Shown: positions 40,213-49,781 of the stretch, piece by piece
How positions within the stretch are numbered: position 1 is the first letter of the stretch
Layout of the letters: each line of letters opens with the position of its first letter
Assembly: GCA_045611685.1 (NCBI GenBank)
Contig: JAZKXO010000097.1
Coordinates: forward strand, 62,001 to 126,000
Reading direction: 5' to 3'
Source: SIG701 sp045611685
GTDB lineage: Bacteria > Bacillota > Clostridia > Oscillospirales > CAG-272
Length of the DNA stretch: 64,000 nucleotides
Translations under genes and position numbers: made by a program
Notes under the pieces: model-generated
Told to the model about the DNA's origin: nothing
Databases searched by the model: none
The model's input: the letters and a program-made list of their open reading frames with translations, nothing else

Positions 40213-40218
40213 GGCTCT
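40201..40218. terminator. Bidirectional terminator (nth / phosphodiesterase)
   Basis: GAGAGCC/GGCTCTC with flanking A and T runs overlaps the last codons of nth and precedes the convergent gene. Confidence 0.85.
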
Positions 40219-40225
40219 CTTTTCT

Positions 40226-41047
40226 TTATTTTCTCAGCATATCGGAAACGTTCTCACAGATGAACGCGTCAAAATATCGCTTTGAGGCTTTGTATTCCTC
40301 CACCGTCCGCACCGTCCACGCAAAGGTTGCCGCACCGAACATGCGGCATAGCCGCACGGGAAGATACCCGCCGTACAAATGGCGTACCGCCACGAAATCC
40401 GGCCGAACGAGGAAATTCAGAAGCATCCGCTGGAGCAGAAAGGCAGTAATCCCCCGTCTTTCACCGTCCCGTTTGTATTTCGTCGTCAGAATCCCGCGCA
40501 TCACGTGCGGCGCAAGCTTGCGGTAGCGCGAAACGAGAAACGGATTGAACGACTCCACACAGTACGGCCCGCCGTAATTTTCGAGGATCGGCATAGCGGC
40601 GTCAGCGAGAGATGTGTCGGTGTTCTCGCCCTTCAGTTCGATAATGAGCGGCACTTTTCCGTCCACGAGCGCGAGAACGTCGCGGAGTGTAGGGATTTTC
40701 TCCCCCGTTTCGAGAAGCGGCATCGCGGTGATTTCGACGGCAGTCATCTCCTCCGGCTTGCGTGGATCGCCGCACATACGGGTAAGCGTCTTGTCGTGGA
40801 AAACGATCACTTCACCGTCGGCGGTGAGATGGAGATCCAGTTCAATACCCACCCCACGCTTCACGGCAGAGCGGAACGCGGCGAGCGAATTTTCAGGCAC
40901 ACGGATATTGTCAAAGTCCCCACGGTGCGCATAGATCTGCCCGAGGAAATCGGAAAACCGCTTTTTCGCGCCGCCGCGGGGCGCGATGAGAAACAGATAG
41001 ACGATGACGGCGACGGCAGCCGCCGCCAAAACAACGTACAGCGTCAT
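40226..41047 (-). CDS. Membrane-anchored glycerophosphodiester phosphodiesterase
   Basis: The 273-aa GDPD-family enzyme has an N-terminal hydrophobic anchor (residues 3-22). The catalytic start YAHRGDFDNIRVPENSLAAF follows, then the metal pair in IELDLHLTADGEVIVFHD and ELKGEN. It cleaves glycerophosphodiesters to glycerol-3-phosphate and alcohol, from phospholipid or teichoic-acid turnover. The absence of a cleavable signal suggests a membrane-tethered, probably extracytoplasmic enzyme. It starts two bases past the MFS stop, so they are one operon. Confidence 0.88.
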   Translation of the reverse strand: MTLYVVLAAAAVAVIVYLFLIAPRGGAKKRFSDFLGQIYAHRGDFDNIRVPENSLAAFRSAVKRGVGIELDLHLTADGEVIVFHDKTLTRMCGDPRKPEEMTAVEITAMPLLETGEKIPTLRDVLALVDGKVPLIIELKGENTDTSLADAAMPILENYGGPYCVESFNPFLVSRYRKLAPHVMRGILTTKYKRDGERRGITAFLLQRMLLNFLVRPDFVAVRHLYGGYLPVRLCRMFGAATFAWTVRTVEEYKASKRYFDAFICENVSDMLRK

Positions 41048-41049
41048 AA

Positions 41050-42345
41050 TCAGTCGTCCGTATCAAAGGTTTCAAGAACGGATTTCTTCATACCGGGGCG
41101 GCTGTCGCCGTGGCGAACCTGCCACATGGTAAAGAGCGCCAGCCCGGAGAACACGACCGCATACGGGAACAGAATGCGGTATCCGATAAGCTGAATCAGC
41201 ACGCCCGATAGGATCGGCGTTACGATCTGCGCCGCCATCGAAAACGTATAGTAGATGCCGGTGTAGCGGCCGACGTCCGCGCCGGAGCTCATCTCTACCA
41301 CCATCGGGTAGGAGTTTACGTTGATCGCCGCCCAGCCGATACCGATAAGGCCCATGATCGCGTAAATAACGAGGCTGTACTGTCTGAGAAGGAATCCCGC
41401 AAAATACGCGGCGGTCATAAGCGCTACGCCGAACAGGATCACTTTCTTTCTGCCGAATCTCGACGAGATCGCGCCGATCGGGATATAACTGACGGTGGCA
41501 ACGAGCGTGGCAACGAGCATCATGGATGCCCCCTGCCCCTCGGAGATGCTCCATACCTCGAGCACGTAACGGGAGTAGACGCTTGATACCGCGTTATAGG
41601 CGATATACCAGAGCGCCACGGAAGCGAGAATGAAAAGGAGACTCCGGCGAACCTCCGGCGCGAGTGCACGCTTCTCAGCGGGCGCTTCGGTTTCTTTCGC
41701 TTCGTTTTCTTCCTCTTTTCTGATTTCGGCGGCGATCTTATTTTCACGGACGGTGAGCACAAGAATCAAAGCTGCCGCCACCATAAATCCGGCGATAATG
41801 GCGAAAACTGTAAAATAGCTTGCCTCCTTCGTGCCGGTTTCGGTATCGACCGACGGAAGCAGGAACATAATGATGAGATAGGTAAAGATACCACCGAGAG
41901 CGCCCATCAGATTGATAACGGCGTTACCCGCACTGCGAAGCGGCTTCGGCGTCAGATCGGGCATGAGCGCGACCGCAGGGGAGCGGTACGTCGCCATAGC
42001 GATAAGGAGAAAGGCGAGAGAAAGGCAGAAGAGAAGGAAATTTCTCGACCAGTCGGCGGCTGATACGACGATCATGAGAGCGGCGGCGGCAAACGTGCCG
42101 AAAAGGATAAACGGCGTCCGTTTACCAAGCCGCGTGTTCGTTCTGTCGGAGAGCATGCCGAAAAGCGGCAGAAGGAATACGGCGAGAACATTGTCCGCCG
42201 CCATAACGACACCCGTTACGGATTCCGAAAGGCCGAACGTGTACTTTAGAATATAGGGCACGACGTAATCGTACAGCTGCCAGAACGCGCAGATAGACAT
42301 GAAGGCAAGGCCGACAAAAAAGGTCCGCTTGTAATTGAGTTTCAT
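41050..42345 (-). CDS. MFS/GPH-type transporter
   Basis: The 431-aa, 12-helix carrier has an early LYDYVVPYIL helix, the loop 2-3 signature GMLSDRTNTRLGKRTPFI (as in the SLC45/GPH sugar symporter group), a charged central loop (EIRKEEENEAKETEAPAEK near 200-220) and GAISSRFGRKKVI in the second half. A sugar or glycoside symport role is probable; substrate unknown. It is upstream of, and coupled to, the phosphodiesterase. Confidence 0.85.
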   Translation of the reverse strand: MKLNYKRTFFVGLAFMSICAFWQLYDYVVPYILKYTFGLSESVTGVVMAADNVLAVFLLPLFGMLSDRTNTRLGKRTPFILFGTFAAAALMIVVSAADWSRNFLLFCLSLAFLLIAMATYRSPAVALMPDLTPKPLRSAGNAVINLMGALGGIFTYLIIMFLLPSVDTETGTKEASYFTVFAIIAGFMVAAALILVLTVRENKIAAEIRKEEENEAKETEAPAEKRALAPEVRRSLLFILASVALWYIAYNAVSSVYSRYVLEVWSISEGQGASMMLVATLVATVSYIPIGAISSRFGRKKVILFGVALMTAAYFAGFLLRQYSLVIYAIMGLIGIGWAAINVNSYPMVVEMSSGADVGRYTGIYYTFSMAAQIVTPILSGVLIQLIGYRILFPYAVVFSGLALFTMWQVRHGDSRPGMKKSVLETFDTDD

Positions 42346-42390
42346 ACTTCCTCCCGTGCGAAAAACCGCACTTCACATATGGTATGTGCT

Positions 42391-43650
42391 TCAGCGCACC
42401 TGACCGTCACCGGTTACGAGATATTTTTCCGTAGTGAGCGCCGTAAGGCCCATAGGACCGCGTGCGTGGAGTTTTTGCGTAGAAATACCGAGTTCCGCAC
42501 CGAAGCCGAACTCGCCGCCGTCGGTGAAGCGGGTAGATGCGTTGACGTACACCGCCGCCGCGTCTACGGCAGACTGAAAATACTCGGCGGCCGAAAGATC
42601 GTTCGTTACGATCGATTCGCTGTGACCGGTATTGTATCGGTTGATGTGCGAGACCGCATCTTCCACGGAAGAGACGACCTTCACGGAAACGATCAGATCG
42701 TTGTATTCCGTCTCCCAGTCTTCCTCTGTCGCAGGCACGACGTCCGGGAGAATCTCACGCGTCCGCTCACATCCGCGGATCTCGCAGTGGTTTTCATCCA
42801 TCGCTTTTTTGAGCATGGGCAGAAATTCAGGTGCAACCTCGGCATCCACGAGGATCGTCTCGCAGGCGTTGCAGACGGACGGGCGCGAAATTTTCGCATT
42901 GACGGCGATCCGGAGCGCCTTTGTAAGATCAGCGGCAGAATGCACGTACAAATGGCAGTTGCCCGCCCCCGTTTCGATCACAGGCACGCGCGCGTTATCG
43001 ACCACGGCGCGGATCAGTCCCTTACCGCCGCGCGGCACGAGCACGTCGATACATCCCCGCATCTGCATCAGTGCCTCCGAAGAAGCGCGGGTGGTGTTCT
43101 CGATGAGCTGAACCGCTTCGGCTGCCAGTCCGGACTGTGCCAGCGCACGGCGAGCCAATGCGGTAATGGCACGATTCGATTCGATGGCCTCCTTGCCGCC
43201 GCGAAGGACTACGGCGTTGCCGCTTTTGATGCACAGGGCGGCCACGTCGGCGGCGACGTTCGGGCGCGCTTCAAAGATCACGCCGACGACGCCCATCGGC
43301 ACGCGCACGCGGCGGATCGTAAGGCCGTTCGGGCGTGTCCAGCATTCGCCCTTGCCCACGGGATCCGGCAATGCGGCGATATCCTCCACACCCTTTGCCA
43401 TTCCTTCGATCCGCGCCTCGGTCAGGCGAAGTCTGTCAAGCATGGTATCCCGCACGCCGTTTTCGGCGGCATTCGAAAGGTCTCGGGCATTGGCTTCCAA
43501 AATCACGGATGCATTCTCCCGCAGAAAATTCGCAAATAGGCAGAGCGCCCGGTTCTTCACCTCGGTATGTGCGCCGGCAAGCCGGGCGGAATGCGCTTTC
43601 GCCCGCCTACACAGATCCATAACCTCTTCGTATACTGCGCTTTGTTCCAT
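42391..43650 (-). CDS. proA: Glutamate-5-semialdehyde dehydrogenase (gamma-glutamyl phosphate reductase)
   Basis: The 419-aa NADPH enzyme performs the second step of proline synthesis. Key stretches are VGVIFEARPNV (cofactor), LRGGKEAIESN, the nucleophile Cys in RPSVCNACET and the C-terminal FGFGAELGISTQKLHARGPMG-type end that closes the active site. It starts one base inside the proB stop (TAATG), so translation is coupled with proB. Confidence 0.95.
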   Translation of the reverse strand: MEQSAVYEEVMDLCRRAKAHSARLAGAHTEVKNRALCLFANFLRENASVILEANARDLSNAAENGVRDTMLDRLRLTEARIEGMAKGVEDIAALPDPVGKGECWTRPNGLTIRRVRVPMGVVGVIFEARPNVAADVAALCIKSGNAVVLRGGKEAIESNRAITALARRALAQSGLAAEAVQLIENTTRASSEALMQMRGCIDVLVPRGGKGLIRAVVDNARVPVIETGAGNCHLYVHSAADLTKALRIAVNAKISRPSVCNACETILVDAEVAPEFLPMLKKAMDENHCEIRGCERTREILPDVVPATEEDWETEYNDLIVSVKVVSSVEDAVSHINRYNTGHSESIVTNDLSAAEYFQSAVDAAAVYVNASTRFTDGGEFGFGAELGISTQKLHARGPMGLTALTTEKYLVTGDGQVR

Positions 43651-44450
43651 TATGCTTCCACCTTTTCCTTCACGGCAAAATATGTACCGGCGTGCTCACC
43701 GTCAAATACGTTATAAAGAATCCGGGGATCGCGGCCGTTCAGGATCATCATCGGAATCCCCGCGGCAGTCGCGATCTTCGCTGCCTTCAGTTTCGTTATC
43801 ATACCGCCCGTACCGCGATTCGTGCCGACACCGCCGGCGCACGCCATGATCTCGTCGTTTATCTCCGATACCGTCTCGATGAGACGGGCGTTTTTGTTCT
43901 TTCTCGGATCGCTGTCGTAGAGGCCATCGATGTCGCTCAGATTGATGAGCAGATCCGCATCGCAGATCATGGCAACGTACGCGGAAAGCGTGTCGTTTCC
44001 GCCGAACTTGATTCCCTCGTAGGAAACCGAGTCGTTCTCATTCACGATCGGGATGCAGCCGAACCCAATGAGCGTAGCGAACGTGGATTTTGCAAGCTTT
44101 AAGCGGTTCTCGTCATCCACGACATCCTTCGTTACGAGGATCTGCCCTACCGTATGCCCGTAGTTCGCGAACAATCTCTCGTAAAGGCGCATGATCTCGC
44201 ACTGTCCGACGGCGGCAAGCGCCTGTTTTTCTTCCGTCGTTCGATCGGTGATCTCAAGACCGAGGCGGCTCGTGCCCGCAGAAACCGCGCCCGAAGAAAC
44301 GAGCACGACCTCACGGCCGGCGTTACGCATATCGGAGAGAACGCGCACGAGCGTTTCGATACGGCGGATATTTAGTTTACCGGACGGATACGTGAGCGTG
44401 GACGTACCGATTTTTACAACGACACGGCGAAAATTCTCATTCTGTTCCAT
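43650..44450 (-). CDS. proB: Glutamate 5-kinase
   Basis: The 266-aa amino-acid kinase phosphorylates glutamate as step one of proline synthesis. Motifs: VVVKIGTSTLTYPSGKLN, LVSSGAVSAG, IPIVNENDSV and LLSDIDGLYD-type NLSDIDGLYDSDPR, plus GTGGMITKLKAAK. It ends without the C-terminal PUA domain (266 versus about 367 aa), the short Firmicute form. I take ATG 44450; no close ribosome site is seen, and a TTG at 44480 would be an alternative. Confidence 0.94.
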   Translation of the reverse strand: MEQNENFRRVVVKIGTSTLTYPSGKLNIRRIETLVRVLSDMRNAGREVVLVSSGAVSAGTSRLGLEITDRTTEEKQALAAVGQCEIMRLYERLFANYGHTVGQILVTKDVVDDENRLKLAKSTFATLIGFGCIPIVNENDSVSYEGIKFGGNDTLSAYVAMICDADLLINLSDIDGLYDSDPRKNKNARLIETVSEINDEIMACAGGVGTNRGTGGMITKLKAAKIATAAGIPMMILNGRDPRILYNVFDGEHAGTYFAVKEKVEA

Positions 44451-44518
44451 AAGTGTATATTTTTGCTCCCGTTTTCTCAAATTTTCATAAAAAATTTTCA
44501 GGTTTTTTTCGAAATGTA

Positions 44519-44547
44519 TTTCATTTAAGCCGAGAATATATTATAAT
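44519..44547 (+). promoter_or_regulatory. Promoter upstream of zapA with a 9-bp direct repeat downstream
   Basis: TTTCAT (44519-44524), a 17-bp spacer and TATAAT (44542-44547). Downstream in the leader TTGTACTCT is repeated at 44561-44569 and 44579-44587 (18-bp period). Confidence 0.5.
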
Positions 44548-44665
44548 TAAAGATGAGTATTTGTACTCTCATGCAAAATTGTACTCTTATTATATCACAC
44601 TCCATAAATAAATCAAGAGGAAAGCGGCAATCACGCCGAGAAATTCACGAAACGGAGAAAAGATT

Positions 44666-45259
44666 ATGACCCAGAACAAAATGAAGCAGAAATACGAAAT
44701 CGAGATCGCTGACGTACAGCTCTCCATCCTCACGGATGAATCCGAAGAATTCGTTAAGGATATTGTTTCCCGTCTGGACACGCTTATCCGCACCTTGACC
44801 GTACAGAACAAACGGTGTGCAAAAATCGACGCGGCCCTCCTCTGCGCACTCGACGCGCTCGGCGAGAAAGTGAAACTGGAAAAGAAAATCAAAAACCTCG
44901 AAACACAGATCTCTCTGTACGAGGCCAATCTGCGCCGCCTCCGCACGGACGATACGGCCGCCGAGGCAAAGCCAGCCGAGGCTTCTGAGCAGAACACCGC
45001 AAAGGAAGAAAAGCCTGTCGCACCGAAGGAAGAAGCAAAACCGAAAAAGCAGGCCGCAAAGCCGAAGGCAGAAGAAGCTTCGACAAAAAAGGCATCTGCC
45101 GAAAAATCATCTCCCCGCGCCGACAAGGTCAAAGAGATCGAAACGCTTCTGCGTCCGAAAAACGAAGCCGAGGCTCCGAAGGAAAAAGACAACGGCGGCG
45201 ACAAGATCCGCCAGATAGAAGACCTCCTGCGCGGCCGTCCGAGCGGCGACGCCAAATAA
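44666..45259 (+). CDS. zapA: Cell division protein ZapA with long charged tail
   Basis: The 197-aa protein has an N-terminal ZapA domain (residues 1-75; EIEIADVQLSILTDESEEFVKDI) and a coiled coil (LGEKVKLEKKIKNLETQISLYEANLRR-type heptads to about 90). Then a 100-residue Ala/Lys/Glu/Pro-rich disordered tail ends RQIEDLLRGRPSG. ZapA crosslinks FtsZ filaments at the septum. The family is normally near 90-110 aa; the tail is unusual, and within it IETLLR and IEDLLR repeat, like short binding motifs. It is the first gene of the plus-strand envelope run. Confidence 0.88.
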   Translation: MTQNKMKQKYEIEIADVQLSILTDESEEFVKDIVSRLDTLIRTLTVQNKRCAKIDAALLCALDALGEKVKLEKKIKNLETQISLYEANLRRLRTDDTAAEAKPAEASEQNTAKEEKPVAPKEEAKPKKQAAKPKAEEASTKKASAEKSSPRADKVKEIETLLRPKNEAEAPKEKDNGGDKIRQIEDLLRGRPSGDAK

Positions 45260-45260
45260 G

Positions 45261-47327
45261 ATGCATCTGAAAACCGATCTGCCCGAGCTTTTAGCGCCTG
45301 CGGGATCACCTGAAGCGCTCTCTGCCGCCATTGAAGGCGGTGCGGATGCCGTATACTTCGGCTCCGTCCGTTTCAGCGCGCGGATGCGGGCAAGAAACTT
45401 CGACCACAGTGAGATCACCGATGCGATCGCTCTTTGCCGTGCGCACGGCGTGAAATCGTACATCACGGTGAACACGCGTCTGAGAGACAGCGAGATCCCC
45501 GAACTTCTCGATACGGTGTCCGTTTTGAACGATGCCGGCGCGGATGCGCTCATCATCGCGGATCTCGGTGCGGCGTCGCTTATTCGTGAGCGCTTCCCCG
45601 ATCTTCCGCTTCACGCGAGCACACAGCTCTCGGGCGTCTCCTCACGGGACGCGTTGGAGCTTTCGAAGCTGGGATTTTCGCGCATGGTGTGTCCGAGAGA
45701 GCTTTCCATCGGACAGATCATGTCACTCACCGCCCATTCCCCCTTGGAGATCGAAATGTTTATTCACGGCGCGCACTGCGTCTCCTTCTCGGGGCAGTGT
45801 ATGCTCAGCTACGCCATGGGCGGACGAAGCGGCAACCGCGGCGAATGCGCCCAGCCGTGCCGTCTTCCTTATATGGTAGCGGGGACGACGGGTGTATCGA
45901 AGTCCGAGTACCCCTTAAGTCTCAAGGATATGTGCCTCGCAGAGCACATCCGCGAGATCCTTTTAAGCGGTGTTACCTCCCTCAAGATCGAGGGACGGCA
46001 AAAATCCCCCGACTACGTTTGGGGGGTAACGAAGATGTACCGCACGCTGCTCGACGAACGGCGCGATGCGACGAAGGAAGAAATTGAATCTCTCGCCGCT
46101 CTTTTCAGCCGCGACGGATTCTCCGACGGATACCTGAAAAAGCGGTACGTCGGCATGCTCGGCATACGGCGCGAGGTGGATACGAAAAACAGTAAATCCG
46201 CCGAAGCCTTCGGGGGACTTACAAAGCGCGTACCGATCTCGGCGCACCTAACCGTAAAGGCTGAGATGCCGATCACCTTATCCGTGACTGCAGGCGAGCG
46301 CACCGTTACCGTAACGGGTGTTACGCCCACCGAGGCGCGTACCGTCCCCTTGACAGCAGACGCTGCCCAAAAGAACATCGAAAAACTCGGCGGCACGCCT
46401 TTCATACTCGACACGTTTACCGCCGATGTGGAAGACGGTCTGTTTGCGACGCCGGCACAGCTGAACGCGCTTCGGCGCGATGCCATAGCCGCGCTGAACG
46501 CGCCGCCCGTGCGGCGGACTTTGGACGTTGTCCACGAGATGCCGACCTATCCCGAAACACGCGGCAAAAAACCGATTTACACGGCGGAATTTCTCTCACC
46601 GGGGCAGATACCGATGGAGGCAGAGTCGTTTTTTGACGAAATCTATCTCCCGCTTCACTGCCGCACAAAGGACTTCTCAGTCGCTCTGCCGGAATACGCA
46701 CCCGACAAACGGATGGGACAGCTCGAAGCGGCGCTTTCGCTCGCCTCGCCCAAATCGGTGCTGGCGCACAGCCCCGCACAGATCGCTCTCGGGGGAAAGA
46801 TGGGCATCCCCGTTACCGCTTCGCTGCGTCTCAATGTATTCAACGGCTTTTGCGCCGACGAAATCATCAAAATGGGTGCTGACGCCGTAACGCTCTCGCC
46901 GGAATTACCGCTCGGTGCGATGCGCGCCATACGCGCCCCGAAATCCGTGATCGTGTACGGTCGTCTCCCTCTTATGCTGACGCTCCGCTGTGCGATCTCC
47001 GACGGCGGCAGTGCGTGCCGTATACACGGCGCTGGCGGATTCATGGAAAACGACACGGTGGAGAAAAACCACCTCTGCATGGCTTCTCTCAAGGACCGCA
47101 CCGGTGCATCCTTCCCGATCGTCGGGATGTACGACTGCACCAACATCCTATACAACAGCATCCCCGTCTATATGGCGGACAAAGAGGCGACGCTTTCCTC
47201 GCTCGGTGCGGAAAGGTGGCATTTCCTTTTCACCACCGAATCGAAAAAGGAAGCCGCCGAAATCATTACCGCATACAAAGAGGGGCGCGCCCCCTCAAAT
47301 CCATCGGCGATCCGACGGTTGAAATAA
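45261..47327 (+). CDS. U32 family peptidase (with DUF3656-like region)
   Basis: The 688-aa U32 protein starts one base after zapA. The TIM-barrel core has LPELLAPAGSPEALSAAIEGGADAVYFG-type start, ELSIGQIMSLTAHSPLEIEMFIHGAHC, and the metal/Cys site SGQCMLSYAMGGRSGNRGECAQPCR. These features are shared with RlhA/TrhP RNA hydroxylases and YegQ. So an RNA-modification role is as likely as protease activity. The C-terminal third (from about 390) corresponds to DUF3656 in longer members. Confidence 0.88.
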   Translation: MHLKTDLPELLAPAGSPEALSAAIEGGADAVYFGSVRFSARMRARNFDHSEITDAIALCRAHGVKSYITVNTRLRDSEIPELLDTVSVLNDAGADALIIADLGAASLIRERFPDLPLHASTQLSGVSSRDALELSKLGFSRMVCPRELSIGQIMSLTAHSPLEIEMFIHGAHCVSFSGQCMLSYAMGGRSGNRGECAQPCRLPYMVAGTTGVSKSEYPLSLKDMCLAEHIREILLSGVTSLKIEGRQKSPDYVWGVTKMYRTLLDERRDATKEEIESLAALFSRDGFSDGYLKKRYVGMLGIRREVDTKNSKSAEAFGGLTKRVPISAHLTVKAEMPITLSVTAGERTVTVTGVTPTEARTVPLTADAAQKNIEKLGGTPFILDTFTADVEDGLFATPAQLNALRRDAIAALNAPPVRRTLDVVHEMPTYPETRGKKPIYTAEFLSPGQIPMEAESFFDEIYLPLHCRTKDFSVALPEYAPDKRMGQLEAALSLASPKSVLAHSPAQIALGGKMGIPVTASLRLNVFNGFCADEIIKMGADAVTLSPELPLGAMRAIRAPKSVIVYGRLPLMLTLRCAISDGGSACRIHGAGGFMENDTVEKNHLCMASLKDRTGASFPIVGMYDCTNILYNSIPVYMADKEATLSSLGAERWHFLFTTESKKEAAEIITAYKEGRAPSNPSAIRRLK

Positions 47328-47372
47328 CTGTTTTCGGCGGTTGCCTACAACAACGTATAAAAGGAGTTCCCT

Positions 47373-47825
47373 ATGGCTGACAAACTGGGCGTTCGCATAA
47401 CGCTTTTGAAAGAAGGCGCATCCCTGCCGCGCTATGCAACGGCGGGCGCCGCCGCCTGCGATCTCACAGCCGCAATTGACGCGCCGCTTACGATTCCCAA
47501 GGGTGAATCCCGCGCGATCCCCACGGGTATCGCCATCTCCATGGAGGAGGACGGCATCGTTGCCATCGTTTGCGCCAGATCGGGACTCGCTTTCAAGCAC
47601 GGGCTCTCGCTCGTCAACGGCATCGGCGTCATCGACCGCGACTATCGCGGAGAGATCGGCGTCGGCATCCGAAACGACGGAGCGGCGGACTACACCGTAA
47701 CCCCCGGCGAGAGGATCGCCCAGCTTATGTTCGTGCCTTATCGCACGGCAGAGTTCACCGTCGTTTCCGCGCTCGATGAAACAGAGCGCGGCGCGGGCGG
47801 ATTCGGCTCAACGGGAAAACTGTAA
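47373..47825 (+). CDS. dut: dUTP diphosphatase
   Basis: The 150-aa trimeric dUTPase hydrolyses dUTP to dUMP. All five motifs are visible: AAACDLTAAID, ARSGLAFKHGLSL, VIDRDYRGEIGVGIRN, GERIAQLMFV and the flexible C-terminal Arg/Phe/Gly arm RGAGGFGSTGK. AAAGGAG precedes ATG 47373. It pairs logically with maf downstream in nucleotide sanitation. Confidence 0.95.
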   Translation: MADKLGVRITLLKEGASLPRYATAGAAACDLTAAIDAPLTIPKGESRAIPTGIAISMEEDGIVAIVCARSGLAFKHGLSLVNGIGVIDRDYRGEIGVGIRNDGAADYTVTPGERIAQLMFVPYRTAEFTVVSALDETERGAGGFGSTGKL

Positions 47826-47835
47826 GGAGGGCCGC

Positions 47836-48093
47836 ATGAGAAAAGGATTCTGGCTCAATCTATTTTTTGTCTGCGTGGGCGTCGTCGTCGGCACGCTTGC
47901 CGCCGATCTCCTCTCGGACATTCCGCTCTTCTCTTTTTTATCCTACGGCATGGATTTCGGCATGCCCTCCCCTGCCACGTTTGATCTCAAGGTGCTGACC
48001 GTAACGTTCGGCGTTTCGTTGAATCTTAACATATCCGTTATCCTGTTTATCGTCCTCGCCGTGGTACTCGGCAATCTCGTGAGGAAAAAATAA
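47836..48093 (+). CDS. DUF4321 membrane protein
   Basis: The 85-aa protein has an N-terminal helix (NLFFVCVGVVVGTLAADLL), the loop LSYGMDFGMPSPATFDLKVLTVTFG and a second helix (NISVILFIVLAVVLGNLV) before RKK. This matches the DUF4321 pattern, found beside maf and mreB in many Clostridia, as here. Function unknown. ATG 47836 has AAGGAGG seven bases upstream. Confidence 0.85.
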   Translation: MRKGFWLNLFFVCVGVVVGTLAADLLSDIPLFSFLSYGMDFGMPSPATFDLKVLTVTFGVSLNLNISVILFIVLAVVLGNLVRKK

Positions 48094-48097
48094 CCGT

Positions 48098-48676
48098 ATG
48101 ACAAGACAGCTTATTTTAGCCTCCGCCTCCCCCAGGCGGCACGATCTTCTGACGGCGGCGGGCATCCCGCACACCGTTATGAGCGCGGACACGGATGAAT
48201 CCCTGCCAAGCGGCATCGCACCCCACGAAGCGGTAGAGATCCTCTCCGCACGCAAAGCGGAGGCGATACTGCCGATTGCTCCCGCGGGGTCTATCATTTT
48301 GGCGGCGGACACCGTCGTAGCACTGGACGGAGGTATTCTCGGAAAGCCGCGTGACGAACTCGACGCAAAACGGATGCTTCTCTCCCTCTCCGGACGGGAG
48401 CATCACGTATTCACCGGTGTAACCGTGACCGATGGGGTGAAAACCGTTACCCGCCACGCAAAGACCGCGGTACGGATGCGAATCATCTCTGAGGAGGAGA
48501 TTGACGCCTACATCAAAACGGGTGAGCCGATGGACAAAGCGGGCGCCTACGGGATTCAGGGCCGCGCCGTCTTCTTCGTCTCGGGCATTGAAGGCGACTA
48601 CGCAAACGTAGTGGGTCTCCCCGTCTCGCTCGTGGGCGAAATTCTTCGCATTGATTTCGCCTTCCCGCTCTTTTAA
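48098..48676 (+). CDS. maf: Maf-like nucleotide pyrophosphatase
   Basis: The 192-aa Maf/YhdE-type enzyme hydrolyses dTTP/UTP or modified nucleotides. Motifs are ILASASPRRHDLL at the N-terminus, the catalytic Asp in ADTVVALDG, GKPRDELDAKRMLLSLSGREHHVFTGVTV-type core and DKAGAYGIQGRA. In Bacillus, maf sits with mreBCD, and overexpression blocks septation. The same order is kept here. Confidence 0.94.
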   Translation: MTRQLILASASPRRHDLLTAAGIPHTVMSADTDESLPSGIAPHEAVEILSARKAEAILPIAPAGSIILAADTVVALDGGILGKPRDELDAKRMLLSLSGREHHVFTGVTVTDGVKTVTRHAKTAVRMRIISEEEIDAYIKTGEPMDKAGAYGIQGRAVFFVSGIEGDYANVVGLPVSLVGEILRIDFAFPLF

Positions 48677-48746
48677 CACGAAAACAAAAGAAACTTAACG
48701 ATAAATCGAAAGGAACTCCGCCCAAAAGCGGAGGAGGAATCACCAA

Positions 48747-49754
48747 ATGGGAAAGAGTATCGGCATTGATCTCGGTACCGCCAACACCATCGTCTACGTG
48801 AAAGGCAAAGGAATCGTTCTGAGAGAACCGTCCGTCGTTGCCGTGGAAGCGCGCACGCGCCGCGTGGTCGCCGTAGGCAACGAGGCAAAACTCATGTTGG
48901 GCAAGACCCCCGGCTCCATTACGGCTATGCGTCCCCTCAAAGACGGCGTTATCGCAGAATTTGACGTAACGGCATCCATGCTGCACCATTTCTTTAACCG
49001 TGCGGCGGGCAATTCCCTTTTCAGCCGCCCCCGCGTCATTATCTGTATTCCCTACGGCGTCACCGAAGTAGAAAAACGCGCCGTGCAGGACGTTACCCTG
49101 GAAGCCGGCGCGCAGTCCGTAGCTCTGATCGAAGAACCGATCGCGGCTGCCATCGGCTCGGGGCTGAAGGTCGGAAACGCGCAGGGCTGCATGATCGTTG
49201 ACATCGGCGGCGGTACCACGGAGGTGGCCGTCATCAGCCTTGGCGGTATCGTACTGTCCACGTCGCTTCGCTCTGCGGGCGACGAACTGGACGAGGCGAT
49301 CATTGCGTACATGAAGCGCGAGCACAATATCCTCATCGGTGAGATGACCGCGGAAATGCTCAAAAAGAACATCGGCAGCGTCCATCCGCAGACAGATCGC
49401 GGAACGATGGTCGTACGCGGACGAAATCTTTTGAACGGTCTGCCGGCGACAATCGCCGTCTCCTCAGCCGAGATCCGCAAGGCCATGGCCGAGGAAGTCG
49501 CGCACATCATCGAATGCATCCGCACGACACTCGAAAACACCCCGCCGGAGCTTGCGTCCGATATTTACGACAACGGCATTATGCTCGCAGGAGGCGGCGC
49601 GCTCCTCAACGGTCTTGATCTGCTCATCAGCCAGGTAACCGGCATCCGCACGACCGTTGCGAAATCCCCCCTCGACTGCGTGGCGTTCGGTATCGGCCAC
49701 GTGATCGAAAGCATGGGTGAGCTGTCCGGTATCGTAACCTTCCGCAGCCGATAA
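48747..49754 (+). CDS. mreB: Rod-shape actin MreB
   Basis: The 335-aa bacterial actin forms membrane filaments guiding lateral wall synthesis. Phosphate-1 IGIDLGTANTIVYVKGKG, connect-1 and the phosphate-2 loop IVDIGGGTTEVAVISLGG, and the adenosine region LAGGGALLNGLD are all present. Length and sequence are typical. Its ribosome site lies beside a small CTCCGC/GCGGAG hairpin at 48715-48733, which might modulate translation. Confidence 0.96.
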   Translation: MGKSIGIDLGTANTIVYVKGKGIVLREPSVVAVEARTRRVVAVGNEAKLMLGKTPGSITAMRPLKDGVIAEFDVTASMLHHFFNRAAGNSLFSRPRVIICIPYGVTEVEKRAVQDVTLEAGAQSVALIEEPIAAAIGSGLKVGNAQGCMIVDIGGGTTEVAVISLGGIVLSTSLRSAGDELDEAIIAYMKREHNILIGEMTAEMLKKNIGSVHPQTDRGTMVVRGRNLLNGLPATIAVSSAEIRKAMAEEVAHIIECIRTTLENTPPELASDIYDNGIMLAGGGALLNGLDLLISQVTGIRTTVAKSPLDCVAFGIGHVIESMGELSGIVTFRSR

Positions 49755-49781
49755 TCAAACGATAGAAAAGGAGTACCCTTT

